This document shows positions 35,297 to 44,605 of a stretch of 55,756 bases of DNA, piece after piece. Positions within the stretch are counted from its first letter, which is position 1; every line of letters begins with the position of its first letter. The position numbers and the translations under genes were made by a program. The notes beneath the pieces were generated by a model. That model had not been told where the DNA came from. It searched no databases and worked only from the letters and a program-made list of their open reading frames with translations. Source of the stretch: Flavobacteriales bacterium (GTDB lineage: Bacteria; Bacteroidota; Bacteroidia; Flavobacteriales_D; Crocinitomicaceae); NCBI GenBank assembly GCA_947491305.1, contig CANLIL010000013.1, forward strand, positions 1 through 55,756, written 5' to 3'.

Positions 35297-36462
35297 TCTG
35301 CTAATAATTGTTGGCCGATTGCACAGCTCAAACATTTTTTATTTGTACAAAACTCGTTAAAAATTTCCAAGAAAGCTTGAGATTCTGCTGCATTTTTTGG
35401 CTTTACACCAAATTCTTTCCATTTTTTAATTATACTATTTTTTTCTGGAGGAAGAAAATGGAGTATATCGATAGATTTATCAATAAAATCTTGATTTTCA
35501 AGCGTATTTCCGAGCCAAAAAAGAAATGGAACTACGCCATTTATTAGTATGCTGTTTTGAAATGATTCTGAAAATGAAAGTGATGTTTCAGATTGAATCT
35601 TCAATACTTTTTCTTTAAAGAAAGAAATGATTTCTTTTGGATTTATTTCACAAAAATCGAGTTTAAAATTGTAATGGACAAAAAAATGAATGAATTGATC
35701 GACTCTTCGTGTTGGGGAATTAAAAGGACGCACACCGCCTCGTTTCCAACTCGATGAATTCATTTGGTCTAGCTGATTTATCTCTTGTTGATCAAACAAA
35801 TTTGTTATTGAACGAATAGCGGCTACTTGGTCTTTTGGTCGTAACTTTTTTAATGAATAAAAATCAATGCGTTTTGCCAATTCTTCAAAAGGTAATTGAT
35901 TGGTTTTTGTCCCGAACGATTTGGTGAGAAAATAAAAAAAATAAGGAACAAAAGTTGATTCATCCTTCAATGTATGGATTGAAGTTTTTCGATTCAAACG
36001 CGAATACAGTGACTGCTCTAAAAAATTAATGCGATGGATATTTGTTACACTATTAAATTGAGAGCCACATAAAATTTTATTCGCTTTTTGTGATTGGTTT
36101 TGATAATTATTAAAATGATTCCAATCAATAATATTTTTTAATTCGATTGTTGGGATTTCGAAACCAAATTGATTGATCAACAAATCATTTTCATAAACTA
36201 CATGAAGAATGACATTATTATACGCTTCGTCTTTATGGTGATTATGTCTCAACCAATCAGAAGAACGAATGTGCATTTCGACATTGCCATACCATTTTAA
36301 CTGGTTTAATTGAATTGATGCATTGAAGAAATCTGGACCACTTTCAAATTGATTATAGGTTCCATAGTCTAAAATCTTTACTGATTCAAAATTTAAGAAT
36401 TCTAACTTATGAAAAGGAATTAATTTTTTATCCCATAAATAATGTAAGTATTTTTCAATCAT
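35293..36462 (-). CDS. DUF2851 family protein
   Basis: The 389-residue protein opens with MIEKYLHYLWDKKLIPFHKL and continues with SGPDFFNASIQLNQLKWYGNVEMHI and HHKDEAYNNVILHVVYEND. These hallmarks belong to a family conserved in Bacteroidota. The C-terminus has three or four cysteines (FCTNKKCLSCAIGQQLL), a possible metal site. There is no signal peptide, so it should be cytoplasmic. The function is unknown. A two-way terminator-type hairpin lies ahead of it, and it is coupled by a four-base overlap to the PspC-like gene. Confidence 0.9.
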   Translation of the reverse strand: MIEKYLHYLWDKKLIPFHKLEFLNFESVKILDYGTYNQFESGPDFFNASIQLNQLKWYGNVEMHIRSSDWLRHNHHKDEAYNNVILHVVYENDLLINQFGFEIPTIELKNIIDWNHFNNYQNQSQKANKILCGSQFNSVTNIHRINFLEQSLYSRLNRKTSIHTLKDESTFVPYFFYFLTKSFGTKTNQLPFEELAKRIDFYSLKKLRPKDQVAAIRSITNLFDQQEINQLDQMNSSSWKRGGVRPFNSPTRRVDQFIHFFVHYNFKLDFCEINPKEIISFFKEKVLKIQSETSLSFSESFQNSILINGVVPFLFWLGNTLENQDFIDKSIDILHFLPPEKNSIIKKWKEFGVKPKNAAESQAFLEIFNEFCTNKKCLSCAIGQQLLAE

Positions 36463-36492
36463 CTTTAAGAGTGGTTTACTTAAAGATACAAA

Positions 36493-36520
36493 AAAAGCGT
36501 CAAGTAAACTTGACGCTTTT
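36493..36520 (-). terminator. Terminator after the OmpA family gene
   Basis: AAAAGCGTCAAGT and ACTTGACGCTTTT pair over 13 bases around two A residues, with A/T-runs on both sides so that it could work in both directions. It follows the OmpA gene by 20 bases. Confidence 0.85.
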
Positions 36521-36539
36521 AAAAAAATACAATTTATAA

Positions 36540-38669
36540 TTATGGATATTTTACATATGCTTTATAAGAAGGATTTGCAGCTGGTGCAGTTGCAGGATTA
36601 AATGTCATGTTAACAACACGGCCTTCTGTTCTACGATTGTATTGATGTAATACTTCGTATAATCTTGGATTGGTTGTTTTAAATTGATTGATGTATTCTT
36701 CTTTTAACACAACTGTTTCAACACCTTCCATATCACCTGGTTTCGATGATAAATAATCATTTCCTTTTTTCCAAATTGTTCTTGGCTCACTTTCACCTTT
36801 TCCTACTGGAATGATTCTACGCGCATCCAATCCTTTTTCTTCAACTAAATATTTGTAACAAGCCTTAGCACGATTTTCTGCTAATTTTTGATTGGCAACA
36901 TCTTTACCACGAGCATCCGTATGAGAACTCAACTCTAATAACATTTCAGGATACTCTTGTAATAAATTGTATACAAACAACAATGAATCTTGTGAATTAA
37001 TCGTTGAATCAACCAATAGAGACCATTGATTTAAAGGGTAACGAACCTCTGGTAAACGAATTGGTTTTATTGGTAATAAAGCCATTTCAATGATGAAATT
37101 CTGTCCTTCATTTAAATCAATAGTTGTAAATTGTTGCCCTTTTTTATCTTCGTGATAACCTGCTTTAGAAATTGCAATTGAGTAGGTTGTGTTTTCGTTG
37201 ATAAAACGACTGTCTTTTTTCTTATCCCAAAAAACAGATCCTTGTTTGTTTGTAAAGCCTTCCCAAGCAGATCCGTCTGAACCTTTGACAGCTACTTTAA
37301 CATCTGCAATACGTGCAGACTTTTCACCTAATTCACTAACGATTACTTTCAAATCAAATAAATTTGGAGGCATTTCGTATGAATAAATATCTGTGTTATA
37401 TTTTCCATTTGGATCTTTTCTTTCAGATGTGAAATATCCTTTTCGATCTGATAAGTCATACAACGCATAATCATGACTTTCAGAATTAATTGGAGAGCCA
37501 AGATTTGTAGGATTTTCCCATTTGTATTCATTACCAACTTTCACCGCTCGAAAGATATCCAATCCTCCAAGCCCAATCATTCCGTCAGTTGCGTAATATA
37601 AACTACCATCTTTTCCGAATGTTGGAAACAATTCATTTCCTGGAGTATTAATTTCAGGTCCCATATTCTTAGGAGTTGCCCAACCTTTTTTCTTGTCAAA
37701 TGTTGAATACCATAAATCTTTACCTCCTAATGTTCCTGCCATATTAGCAACAAAAACTAAGAATTTTCCATCATCTGAAACGCAAGGGTGACCAATAGAA
37801 ACACTGTCATGTGATTTAAGGTCTAGTTTTATTGCATCTGTCCATTCATCTTTACCTTTCAATTCAGCAGTCCATATCTCACAACCTAAATTTTGTTTTT
37901 TCTCATTTGGGCAACGTGTAAAGAACATCATTTTACCGCGCGCATCGAAACACATGCTTCCTTCGTGTTGATCTGTATTTACTACGCCTGATTTATCAGC
38001 TAATTTAGGTTCACCCCAATTTCCTTTTTTGTCAATTTCACTCACCCAAATATCCATGTAGTTTTCACAGGAAATTGGATCAACATTATTTCCAGTTCCA
38101 CCAGATCTGCTTGAAGAGAAATATAATTTAGTTTCTTTACGATCGGCAAACATCGGAGCCATATCGTATTCTTTTCTGTTAATTGCGGCTTGATTAACAA
38201 TCACATGGCGAGTTTTGTTAGCTGCAAAGTTTTTTGTTTCGTTACATGAAGTGATACCAACATCTGCTAGTTTATCTGATGGTACAGCTTTTTTATATAA
38301 TTTGTAACTCTCCAACGCTTTGTCAAATTTGCCCATCAAACGTAACATCTCCCCATTAAAATAGTAAATTTTTGGTTCAACAGTTTGGTATTCAAGCAAT
38401 AATGCTCGGTCATACCACTCATTCGCTTCTTTGAATTTGTCAACTAATCGGTAACATTCACCTGTTTTGAAGGCCATCGAACCTTTCAAGATCATTGCTT
38501 TTTCACCTTTCCTTCCTAATTTAGAATAGGCAGCCGAACATTTTTCAGCAGCTTCGCAATAGCGACCCATATTAAAATAATTTTCAGCTTCAACAACTGC
38601 TTTGTTTTGAGCCATAGCAAACCATGCTACGAAAGAAAATAAAAGGGGTAAAATAAATTTAGATTTCAT
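36540..38669 (-). CDS. OmpA family protein with TPR, PD40 propeller and CRD domains (PorE-like layout)
   Basis: The 709-residue exported protein (signal peptide ending in FAMAQN) has, in order, TPR-like helices (about residues 20-140), a PD40/WD40-like propeller (about 165-420, with MFADRKETKLYFSSSRSGG), a carboxypeptidase-regulatory-like beta domain (about 430-520) and a C-terminal OmpA domain that should bind peptidoglycan, with HTDARGKDVANQKLAENRAKA near residue 585. The same order is found in PorE, an accessory protein of the type IX secretion system. Bacteroidota often carry several such paralogues, so the T9SS role is plausible but not shown. An in-frame TTG three codons upstream was not used because the ATG gives a normal signal peptide. 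The 175-base region upstream has no clear promoter. Confidence 0.88.
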   Translation of the reverse strand: MKSKFILPLLFSFVAWFAMAQNKAVVEAENYFNMGRYCEAAEKCSAAYSKLGRKGEKAMILKGSMAFKTGECYRLVDKFKEANEWYDRALLLEYQTVEPKIYYFNGEMLRLMGKFDKALESYKLYKKAVPSDKLADVGITSCNETKNFAANKTRHVIVNQAAINRKEYDMAPMFADRKETKLYFSSSRSGGTGNNVDPISCENYMDIWVSEIDKKGNWGEPKLADKSGVVNTDQHEGSMCFDARGKMMFFTRCPNEKKQNLGCEIWTAELKGKDEWTDAIKLDLKSHDSVSIGHPCVSDDGKFLVFVANMAGTLGGKDLWYSTFDKKKGWATPKNMGPEINTPGNELFPTFGKDGSLYYATDGMIGLGGLDIFRAVKVGNEYKWENPTNLGSPINSESHDYALYDLSDRKGYFTSERKDPNGKYNTDIYSYEMPPNLFDLKVIVSELGEKSARIADVKVAVKGSDGSAWEGFTNKQGSVFWDKKKDSRFINENTTYSIAISKAGYHEDKKGQQFTTIDLNEGQNFIIEMALLPIKPIRLPEVRYPLNQWSLLVDSTINSQDSLLFVYNLLQEYPEMLLELSSHTDARGKDVANQKLAENRAKACYKYLVEEKGLDARRIIPVGKGESEPRTIWKKGNDYLSSKPGDMEGVETVVLKEEYINQFKTTNPRLYEVLHQYNRRTEGRVVNMTFNPATAPAANPSYKAYVKYP

Positions 38670-38844
38670 ATAAATCAACTAAAAAAAACATTTAAATCAC
38701 TGATAAAGAATAAATAAAAGGTTTTATTAATGTAATATAGCTCCTGTAGTTTATTTTCATCGAGTGGTAAAAATAAAATAAATATTGATAAAAAGCTATA
38801 AAAAATTTAAATAATAATATTTTAATCGCTTCACTAAAGTACAT

Positions 38845-39882
38845 TTATTCGTTTTCATTTAAAACATACGAACGCCATTTGGTTAAAACGGCCTCAAAAC
38901 CTTCTGCTAAAACTGAATCAAAACGCATGTATTCTGATGTTGTTGGATGTTCAAAACCTAATGTTTTTGCATGCAATGCTTGGCCAGGAATTAATTGAAA
39001 ACAATTCTCAATAAATTTTTTATACTTCGCAGTTGGAGTTCCTCTTGCAATTGTGTCGCCTCCATATTCATTATCATTAAACAATGGATGCCCAATGTGC
39101 TTCATGTGTGCTCTGATTTGGTGCGTTCTCCCAGTTTCTAATTTACATTCAACTAAAGTTACCAATCCAAAGCGTTCAATAACTTTGTAGTGGGTTACAG
39201 CGTGTTTTCCTAATTCCCCATCAGGAAATATTGCCATTACCTTTCTATTTTTAATAGATCTTCCAATGTTACCTGTTACAGTTCCATCTTCTTTCACATC
39301 TCCCCAAACTAGAGCATGGTATCGACGTTCTGTTGTTCGATCAAAAAATTGTTTTGCCAAATGTGTTAATGCGTATTCAGTTTTTGCAATGACCATTAAA
39401 CCCGTTGTGTTTTTATCCAAACGATGCACTAAACCAGGTCTTCCAAAATAATCATGAATACGTTGAGGCAAATTTTCGAAATGAAATACTAAAGCATTTA
39501 CTAATGTACCCGAATAATTGCCATATCCAGGATGAACAACCATATTTGCAGGTTTATTAACAATTAATAGCGTGTCATCTTCATAAGGAATTTCTAAAGG
39601 AATATCTTGTGCTATTAATTCTATTTCTCGAACAGGGTAAGGCATCACAATTGACACCTCGTCTTTCGGTTTGATTTTATAATTTTGTTTGACTACAACA
39701 GCATTTACTAATACGTTGCCATTTTTTGCAGCGACTTGAATTTTATTGCGCGAAGTATTGGGTAAACGGTCTAATAAAAACTTATCGATACGAACAATTT
39801 CTTGTCCTGGATCAGCTACGAAACGATAGTGTTCGAATAATTCATCATCTTCATTTTCAACTTCATCAATCTCTTCGTTCAT
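38845..39882 (-). CDS. rluD: 23S rRNA pseudouridine synthase, RluD type
   Basis: This enzyme isomerises uridines in helix 69 of 23S rRNA. The 345-residue protein has an N-terminal S4-like RNA-binding domain (RIDKFLLDRLPNTSRNKIQ) and the RluA-type catalytic domain with HRLDKNTTGLMVIAKT, where the catalytic aspartate is D156. ETGRTHQIRAHMKHIGHPLFND is intact in parts. It begins with ATG inside TGATG, the stop of the upstream gene, so the two are translationally coupled. No terminator is visible after it. Confidence 0.94.
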   Translation of the reverse strand: MNEEIDEVENEDDELFEHYRFVADPGQEIVRIDKFLLDRLPNTSRNKIQVAAKNGNVLVNAVVVKQNYKIKPKDEVSIVMPYPVREIELIAQDIPLEIPYEDDTLLIVNKPANMVVHPGYGNYSGTLVNALVFHFENLPQRIHDYFGRPGLVHRLDKNTTGLMVIAKTEYALTHLAKQFFDRTTERRYHALVWGDVKEDGTVTGNIGRSIKNRKVMAIFPDGELGKHAVTHYKVIERFGLVTLVECKLETGRTHQIRAHMKHIGHPLFNDNEYGGDTIARGTPTAKYKKFIENCFQLIPGQALHAKTLGFEHPTTSEYMRFDSVLAEGFEAVLTKWRSYVLNENE

Positions 39883-42092
39883 CAATTTTTAATTAGTTTA
39901 ATGGTTTTACCTGAACCATTTAATTGTGCAAAATAAATTCCAGCTGGTTGTTCGGACATGTCGACAACATTTTCTGTTGAAAATTGAATTAATTGACCAG
40001 TTACTGAAAAAATAGAAACGCCTTTAAAATCCAATGCGACGAATGTTATTGATTCATTAAACGGATTTGGGAATACTGTAAATTGTTCTTCTTTTATCTC
40101 CTCAGTTGTTAATTCAGCGTCTAAAGCAGTTGAGAATATAGGTCGCATCATCACAGAACCTTCAATAACCGAACCAATCCAATTTACACCTCCGTCAATA
40201 CTGTAAAAAGTTTTGTCGGAATTATTCGTGTTTTTGTCTAATCCAATATTTAAACGATCTGCATCAAATTGTCTCCAACCTACAAAAAAACTTGTTCCAA
40301 CAGCAACTTTTACTGAATCGAGAAAATTGTATATCGTGAATTTATTTCGTTCGTTTTCATAGATTGGTTGACGCGGGAAGAAAATATTGTCTTGGTAGAT
40401 CACAGCACCAGGTTCTCCACCGTTATTATCCCAAACAGTCAATAAAAATAATTTATCAGAAACATCATTTACACTTGGCACAAAATGTATGGCAACGCCT
40501 AATAAAGAATCCGCTTCGTATGCATCAAATCGAACTGCTAATCTGGCTTGAGAAGCAGTTGGTCCATACGCTAATTCAGCGCTGCCGTCGTCATAACTGT
40601 AATAATTTGAAAAGCGTTGTTTGACTTGACTTGAATCGTTTTGTGCTAAATTTGGAAATGGCGCTCCTACGGTTGCTAAAACATCAAATTCTTGAGAATT
40701 ACCTGATTTTGTTGGGTCAAAATTGTATCCTGAAGAAAAATCATGGAATGAAGAATAGGTTGTTCGAGGACCATAATTAATATTTCCACCAGATAAGGTT
40801 TGAGCATTTAATATATAGGATGCTTCTAAATTAGTGTTATAGCTTATTTTTACAGTTCCGTTTTGGTTGTTTTCTGTTAAATTACTTCCGTTATGAACAA
40901 CCACATTAACTGAATCATTCATTTTACCTATTGGACTATTTTTGTAATGATCCCAAGGAACAGAAGTATATGTTTTTAGTAAACTTCCAATTGGATATGA
41001 AAAAGCAAAATCTTTGAATAAGGTATCTTGTTTACCAGATTGGGTTCTTAAATGAACGTAATCAAGATGAAACATGTCGAGTGCGCCAGATAATCCTCCA
41101 TAGTTTTTAAAACGAAATTGAAACCCTTTTTTAAAGTAAATTGAATTGGAGATTCTTAAATGTCCGACTTTAAACACATCGCTTGGGGCTCCATTTGTAC
41201 TCCAAACTCTCTTCCATTGATTCAAATCCTTTGCATAGAACTCTAAAACCAAAGAATCGGAAAGTTCAGGCATATCTCCCAAGCCTTTTGGTTGATATAA
41301 AAAACTGAAATAAATTGAATCAGCAGCTGAGTATGGCGCTAAATCGATTGGTTTAGATGTTAAAAAATCGGCATAATTTGTTGCATTAGAACCAATAGAA
41401 TACGGAAACCCATTTTCATTAAGCCCATCAAAAGTTGCGACTCCCAAAGATCGAGGATTTTTAGCAAATCTATCATTGTGATACGTAAAATGATCAATCC
41501 AATAAGCTGATGGGTCATTGATGTCCATGAAAAATTGCGTTGCTGAATCTTGGTAATAATCAGGATTTGTAACAAATATCGTATCTGAAACATCCGTGGT
41601 CATTCCTCCAAGTGTATCATAAATGAAAAATGCTGGATACATTGGAGTTGTAGTGTAAACAACAGGATAATTGGATAAATCTCCCAACTTATTATTTACC
41701 GGTGCAAAATTTACATCTGTATATGTATCCGTTGCAACATTGTACGTTCTTTTAAATGTAACTTGACTTGTGTATGTTTCTGTTGAAGCAATAGGTAAAT
41801 TTGTTACTCCATTTAAAATCCTAAATTTTTCATCAAATGTTACAGTAGGATTTGAAAAATCAGACGTGTATTGTTGAAAATGATTTTTAGAAAATTCATC
41901 GAAAAATGGTAATGATAACGTATCTAATCGATAAATAAACGAGCTGTCAAATGTATTCAATGATTTCTGTTGATTCATCTGAACTGAAGAAAAAAGGTCA
42001 GAATTAACCGTTAATGGCCCAACAGATTCATTTTGAGACACAGCAGTAAACGCAACAATAGCGCAGATAAAAATTAAATAAAATCCTTTCAT
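39882..42092 (-). CDS. Exported protein with type IX secretion (T9SS type A) sorting domain
   Basis: The 736-residue protein has a signal peptide (MKGFYLIFICAIVAFTAVSQ), a long beta-rich, Ser/Thr/Asn-rich body without a recognised enzyme motif, and a C-terminal sorting tail from about residue 672: FTVFPNPFNESITF, GVSIFSVTGQLI and PAGIYFAQLNG, ending in KTIKLIKN. The tail should direct it through the outer membrane for attachment or release. No catalytic residues could be named, so it may be an adhesin or structural protein. It sits between the PASTA gene (18 bases upstream) and rluD, with which it overlaps by one base. This arrangement of a secreted cargo within a housekeeping operon is notable. 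Confidence 0.9.
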   Translation of the reverse strand: MKGFYLIFICAIVAFTAVSQNESVGPLTVNSDLFSSVQMNQQKSLNTFDSSFIYRLDTLSLPFFDEFSKNHFQQYTSDFSNPTVTFDEKFRILNGVTNLPIASTETYTSQVTFKRTYNVATDTYTDVNFAPVNNKLGDLSNYPVVYTTTPMYPAFFIYDTLGGMTTDVSDTIFVTNPDYYQDSATQFFMDINDPSAYWIDHFTYHNDRFAKNPRSLGVATFDGLNENGFPYSIGSNATNYADFLTSKPIDLAPYSAADSIYFSFLYQPKGLGDMPELSDSLVLEFYAKDLNQWKRVWSTNGAPSDVFKVGHLRISNSIYFKKGFQFRFKNYGGLSGALDMFHLDYVHLRTQSGKQDTLFKDFAFSYPIGSLLKTYTSVPWDHYKNSPIGKMNDSVNVVVHNGSNLTENNQNGTVKISYNTNLEASYILNAQTLSGGNINYGPRTTYSSFHDFSSGYNFDPTKSGNSQEFDVLATVGAPFPNLAQNDSSQVKQRFSNYYSYDDGSAELAYGPTASQARLAVRFDAYEADSLLGVAIHFVPSVNDVSDKLFLLTVWDNNGGEPGAVIYQDNIFFPRQPIYENERNKFTIYNFLDSVKVAVGTSFFVGWRQFDADRLNIGLDKNTNNSDKTFYSIDGGVNWIGSVIEGSVMMRPIFSTALDAELTTEEIKEEQFTVFPNPFNESITFVALDFKGVSIFSVTGQLIQFSTENVVDMSEQPAGIYFAQLNGSGKTIKLIKN

Positions 42093-42110
42093 TTAATGGT
42101 TGTATTAAAA

Positions 42111-42923
42111 TTAAGGTTCTTGATTTATTTCCGTGAAATTTTTAGTTGCATATACCGTAATTGTTGTGCCGGCAGGTATCATCATGCCTTCAACAAATTC
42201 AGGTGATTGCGACTCAATTCTCGCTGCAAGTGAATCTTCATAGGTCAAACATTCATTGCAAACAGGTAAAAAACCAAAGGCTCCTAATTCTTTTAAACGA
42301 TCTTTTGCTTCAAAAATTGTTAGACCATATAAATTAGGTATTGCTGTTGGTTCTCCTGCGTCATTTTTACCGACAATCAATGTTATTGTTGCTCCAACAG
42401 GCACTTTTTGACCTTCTCGAATTTCACTTCCTTTGTACAATTGTTGTAATACAGCACCATTCGCTTCGTTTGAAGGTTGGTATTGAATTCTAAATTTCAA
42501 TCCTCTATTATTTAAAATACTTTCAGCAAAGCGTTGGGATTTATCAATTAAGCTTGGCATTTCAACTAATTGAGATCGTTTTGAAACTTTAAAACGAATG
42601 ATTCTGTCTTCTTTAACAAATAAATTTGAGAAGGCAGTTGCGCGTGGATCTTGACTTAAAATAGTGCCTTCAGGCTTTGATGGATCATAAATAGTTTCTA
42701 CTACTTCATATTGTAAATCCAATTCTTCAATTTGACTTCCAATAGTATTGATATTTTTACCTGTAAAATTTGGAACATTTATATAATCACCATGATTTGT
42801 ATAAACGTCTAAATAAAATACAACAATCGAAACGATTAATAAATAGGATAACACAACAAGTCCTAAATGCTTTAAGAAGTGTTTAGACCAAACGAAAGTT
42901 TTAAGATTTTTAATGAATTCCAT
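42111..42923 (-). CDS. Membrane-anchored protein with three PASTA domains
   Basis: From the ATG at 42923 the product has 270 residues. One membrane helix (HLGLVVLSYLLIVSIVVFYL) is followed by three PASTA units in the periplasm, each of the form (V/M/I)P-x-(L/F) with a conserved helix and a PxG or PAG before the last strand. In Gram-positives PASTA modules sit on kinases or penicillin-binding proteins and sense muropeptides; here there is no kinase or transpeptidase domain. The third unit has an extra pair of cysteines (CNECL). A 12-base longer frame from a TTG was rejected. A TATATTTG box lies 16 bases ahead, with a TTG at a slightly short spacing. Confidence 0.9.
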   Translation of the reverse strand: MEFIKNLKTFVWSKHFLKHLGLVVLSYLLIVSIVVFYLDVYTNHGDYINVPNFTGKNINTIGSQIEELDLQYEVVETIYDPSKPEGTILSQDPRATAFSNLFVKEDRIIRFKVSKRSQLVEMPSLIDKSQRFAESILNNRGLKFRIQYQPSNEANGAVLQQLYKGSEIREGQKVPVGATITLIVGKNDAGEPTAIPNLYGLTIFEAKDRLKELGAFGFLPVCNECLTYEDSLAARIESQSPEFVEGMMIPAGTTITVYATKNFTEINQEP

Positions 42924-42939
42924 AGTATTTTTCAAGCAA

Positions 42940-42966
42940 CAAATATAAATATTATACGGTTAGCAA
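42940..42966 (-). promoter_or_regulatory. Promoter of the PASTA-T9SS-rluD operon
   Basis: TTG (42966-42964), 16 bases and TATATTTG (42947-42940) on the minus strand. The -7 box is a full match, while the spacer is one base shorter than usual. Confidence 0.5.
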
Positions 42967-42981
42967 CTGCAGTATTTTATA

Positions 42982-43665
42982 TTAAAAATTTAGTGATAAT
43001 TCGTGTGATTTATAAAACTCTTCGATGTATGAAATAGCCTCATCAGCAGTGTCAACTAATGCAAATTGATTTAAGTCGTCTTGATGAATGTTTTGCTCTT
43101 TTTCAAGCATTGTATTTTTTATCCAATCAAGTAGCCCACCCCAATATTCTTTACCGACAAGCACAACAGGTCGTTTGTTGATTTTTTTTGTTTGAATCAA
43201 GGTCAACGCTTCAAATAATTCATCCAATGTTCCAAATCCTCCTGGCAAAATAACAAAACCTTGAGAATACTTAACGAAAATCACTTTTCTTACAAAGAAA
43301 TAATCAAATTCTAAATTATGCTCGCGATCAATATAGGTATTATGATTTTGTTCGAAAGGTAAATCAATGTTTAAACCAACTGAAGGACCACCGCCTTTTT
43401 GCGCTCCTTTGTTAGCGGCTTCCATAACACCTGGTCCGCCACCGGTAATTACACCATACCCTGCTATTGCTAATTTCTCAGCAATTTCGGATCCGATTTG
43501 GTAATACTTATTATCTGCTTTTGTGCGAGCGGAACCAAAAAGTGAAATACATGGGCCAATCTTAGCCATTCGTTCGTATCCTTCAACAAACTCTGACATA
43601 ATTTTAAAAATTGCCCAACTATCGTTGATTTTTATGTCGTTCCAATCTTTTCTTGCTGTATTCAT
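42982..43665 (-). CDS. LOG-family nucleoside 5'-monophosphate phosphoribohydrolase (TIGR00730)
   Basis: Proteins of this family cut cytokinin or purine ribotides to free base and ribose 5-phosphate. The 227-residue sequence carries both signatures: GGGPGVMEAANKGA and PGGFGTLDELFE, with the catalytic Arg/Glu set. Length is normal. It is separated by about 65 bases from the divergent DUF2279 gene. The physiological substrate in a non-plant bacterium is uncertain; nucleotide-pool clean-up is a frequent suggestion. Confidence 0.9.
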   Translation of the reverse strand: MNTARKDWNDIKINDSWAIFKIMSEFVEGYERMAKIGPCISLFGSARTKADNKYYQIGSEIAEKLAIAGYGVITGGGPGVMEAANKGAQKGGGPSVGLNIDLPFEQNHNTYIDREHNLEFDYFFVRKVIFVKYSQGFVILPGGFGTLDELFEALTLIQTKKINKRPVVLVGKEYWGGLLDWIKNTMLEKEQNIHQDDLNQFALVDTADEAISYIEEFYKSHELSLNF

Positions 43666-43732
43666 AGTTTAAATTTAATAAATAATCTTTTAATCATTAA
43701 TATATTATTGAAAATACATTAAATTAGCGGTG

Positions 43733-44605
43733 ATGAAACCATTTATTACCCTGTTAATTATTGGGGCAAATTTTTTTGGATTAGCGCAATTACAAACGCA
43801 CGATACATTTGTTTCAAAACGATTTATACTAACAAGTTCGGCAATTGGAAGCACTTGGACAGCTTCAGTTTTCGGACTTCAAAACGCTTGGTATAAAAAT
43901 TCACAATCGAACAATTTTCATTTTTTCGACGACGCTTCCAATTGGATGCAAATGGACAAAGCAGGGCATTTTTATACAACTGCTAAATTAAGTTTATTAA
44001 CAAGTGATTGCTACAAATGGGCTGGTGTAAATCCTAAGAAAGCTGCTATAGCAGGATCATTAATCGGCTTGGGTTATCAAACAACGCTAGAGATTTTTGA
44101 TGGATATTCAACAGATTGGGGGTTTTCATGGTCTGATATGACTGCGAATGTTTTAGGTGCTGGATTTTTTTTAGCCCAAGATTTACTGTGGAACGAACAA
44201 CGATTGATTCCTAAATTTTCTTATCATCCAACTGAATATGCTGCTTATCGCCCGAGTGTTTTAGGGTCGAATTTTCAAGAACGCTTGTTAAAAGATTACA
44301 ATGGTCAAACTTATTGGATCAGCTTTAGTCCAGCGCATATTCAACGCTTTCAGTCACTGCCAAAATGGTTGTGTGTTTCATTTGGGTACAGTGTTGATCA
44401 AAAATTAGTAGGAGACCAAGACAATTATTTAGGATTTCAAGCGCAACGCGAATGGTTGTTTTCATTAGATGTCGATTTCAGTCAACTAAAAACTAAAAAG
44501 AAATGGGTTAATACACTACTAAAACAATTGAATTACATTAAAATTCCATTTCCTACGTTGAGCTTGAAAAATGGGAAAATTTATGGCTATGGAATTTACT
44601 TCTAG
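43733..44605 (+). CDS. DUF2279 family protein (YfiM-like), exported or membrane-bound
   Basis: The 290-residue protein starts with a hydrophobic segment (FITLLIIGANFFGLAQ) and contains the family core MDKAGHFYTTAKLSLL and EIFDGYSTDWGFSWSDMTANVLGAG in parts. Two or three hydrophobic segments could span a membrane. Function is unknown; neighbours suggest envelope polysaccharide. An in-frame GTG one codon upstream is present, but ATG at 43733 is preferred. It is convergent with the phosphatase gene, and the two stop codons share the bases CTAG. Confidence 0.82.
   Translation: MKPFITLLIIGANFFGLAQLQTHDTFVSKRFILTSSAIGSTWTASVFGLQNAWYKNSQSNNFHFFDDASNWMQMDKAGHFYTTAKLSLLTSDCYKWAGVNPKKAAIAGSLIGLGYQTTLEIFDGYSTDWGFSWSDMTANVLGAGFFLAQDLLWNEQRLIPKFSYHPTEYAAYRPSVLGSNFQERLLKDYNGQTYWISFSPAHIQRFQSLPKWLCVSFGYSVDQKLVGDQDNYLGFQAQREWLFSLDVDFSQLKTKKKWVNTLLKQLNYIKIPFPTLSLKNGKIYGYGIYF

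Noticed and set aside
38725-38750. AATAAAAGG/TTTTATT inverted repeat after rluD as a terminator
   Set aside because: The loop would have about two bases, the stem is all A/T and no T-run follows, so it should not terminate.
39882-42092. T9SS-tailed protein as a protease or glycosidase
   Set aside because: No catalytic motif could be identified in the 670-residue body; only the sorting tail and signal peptide are supported.
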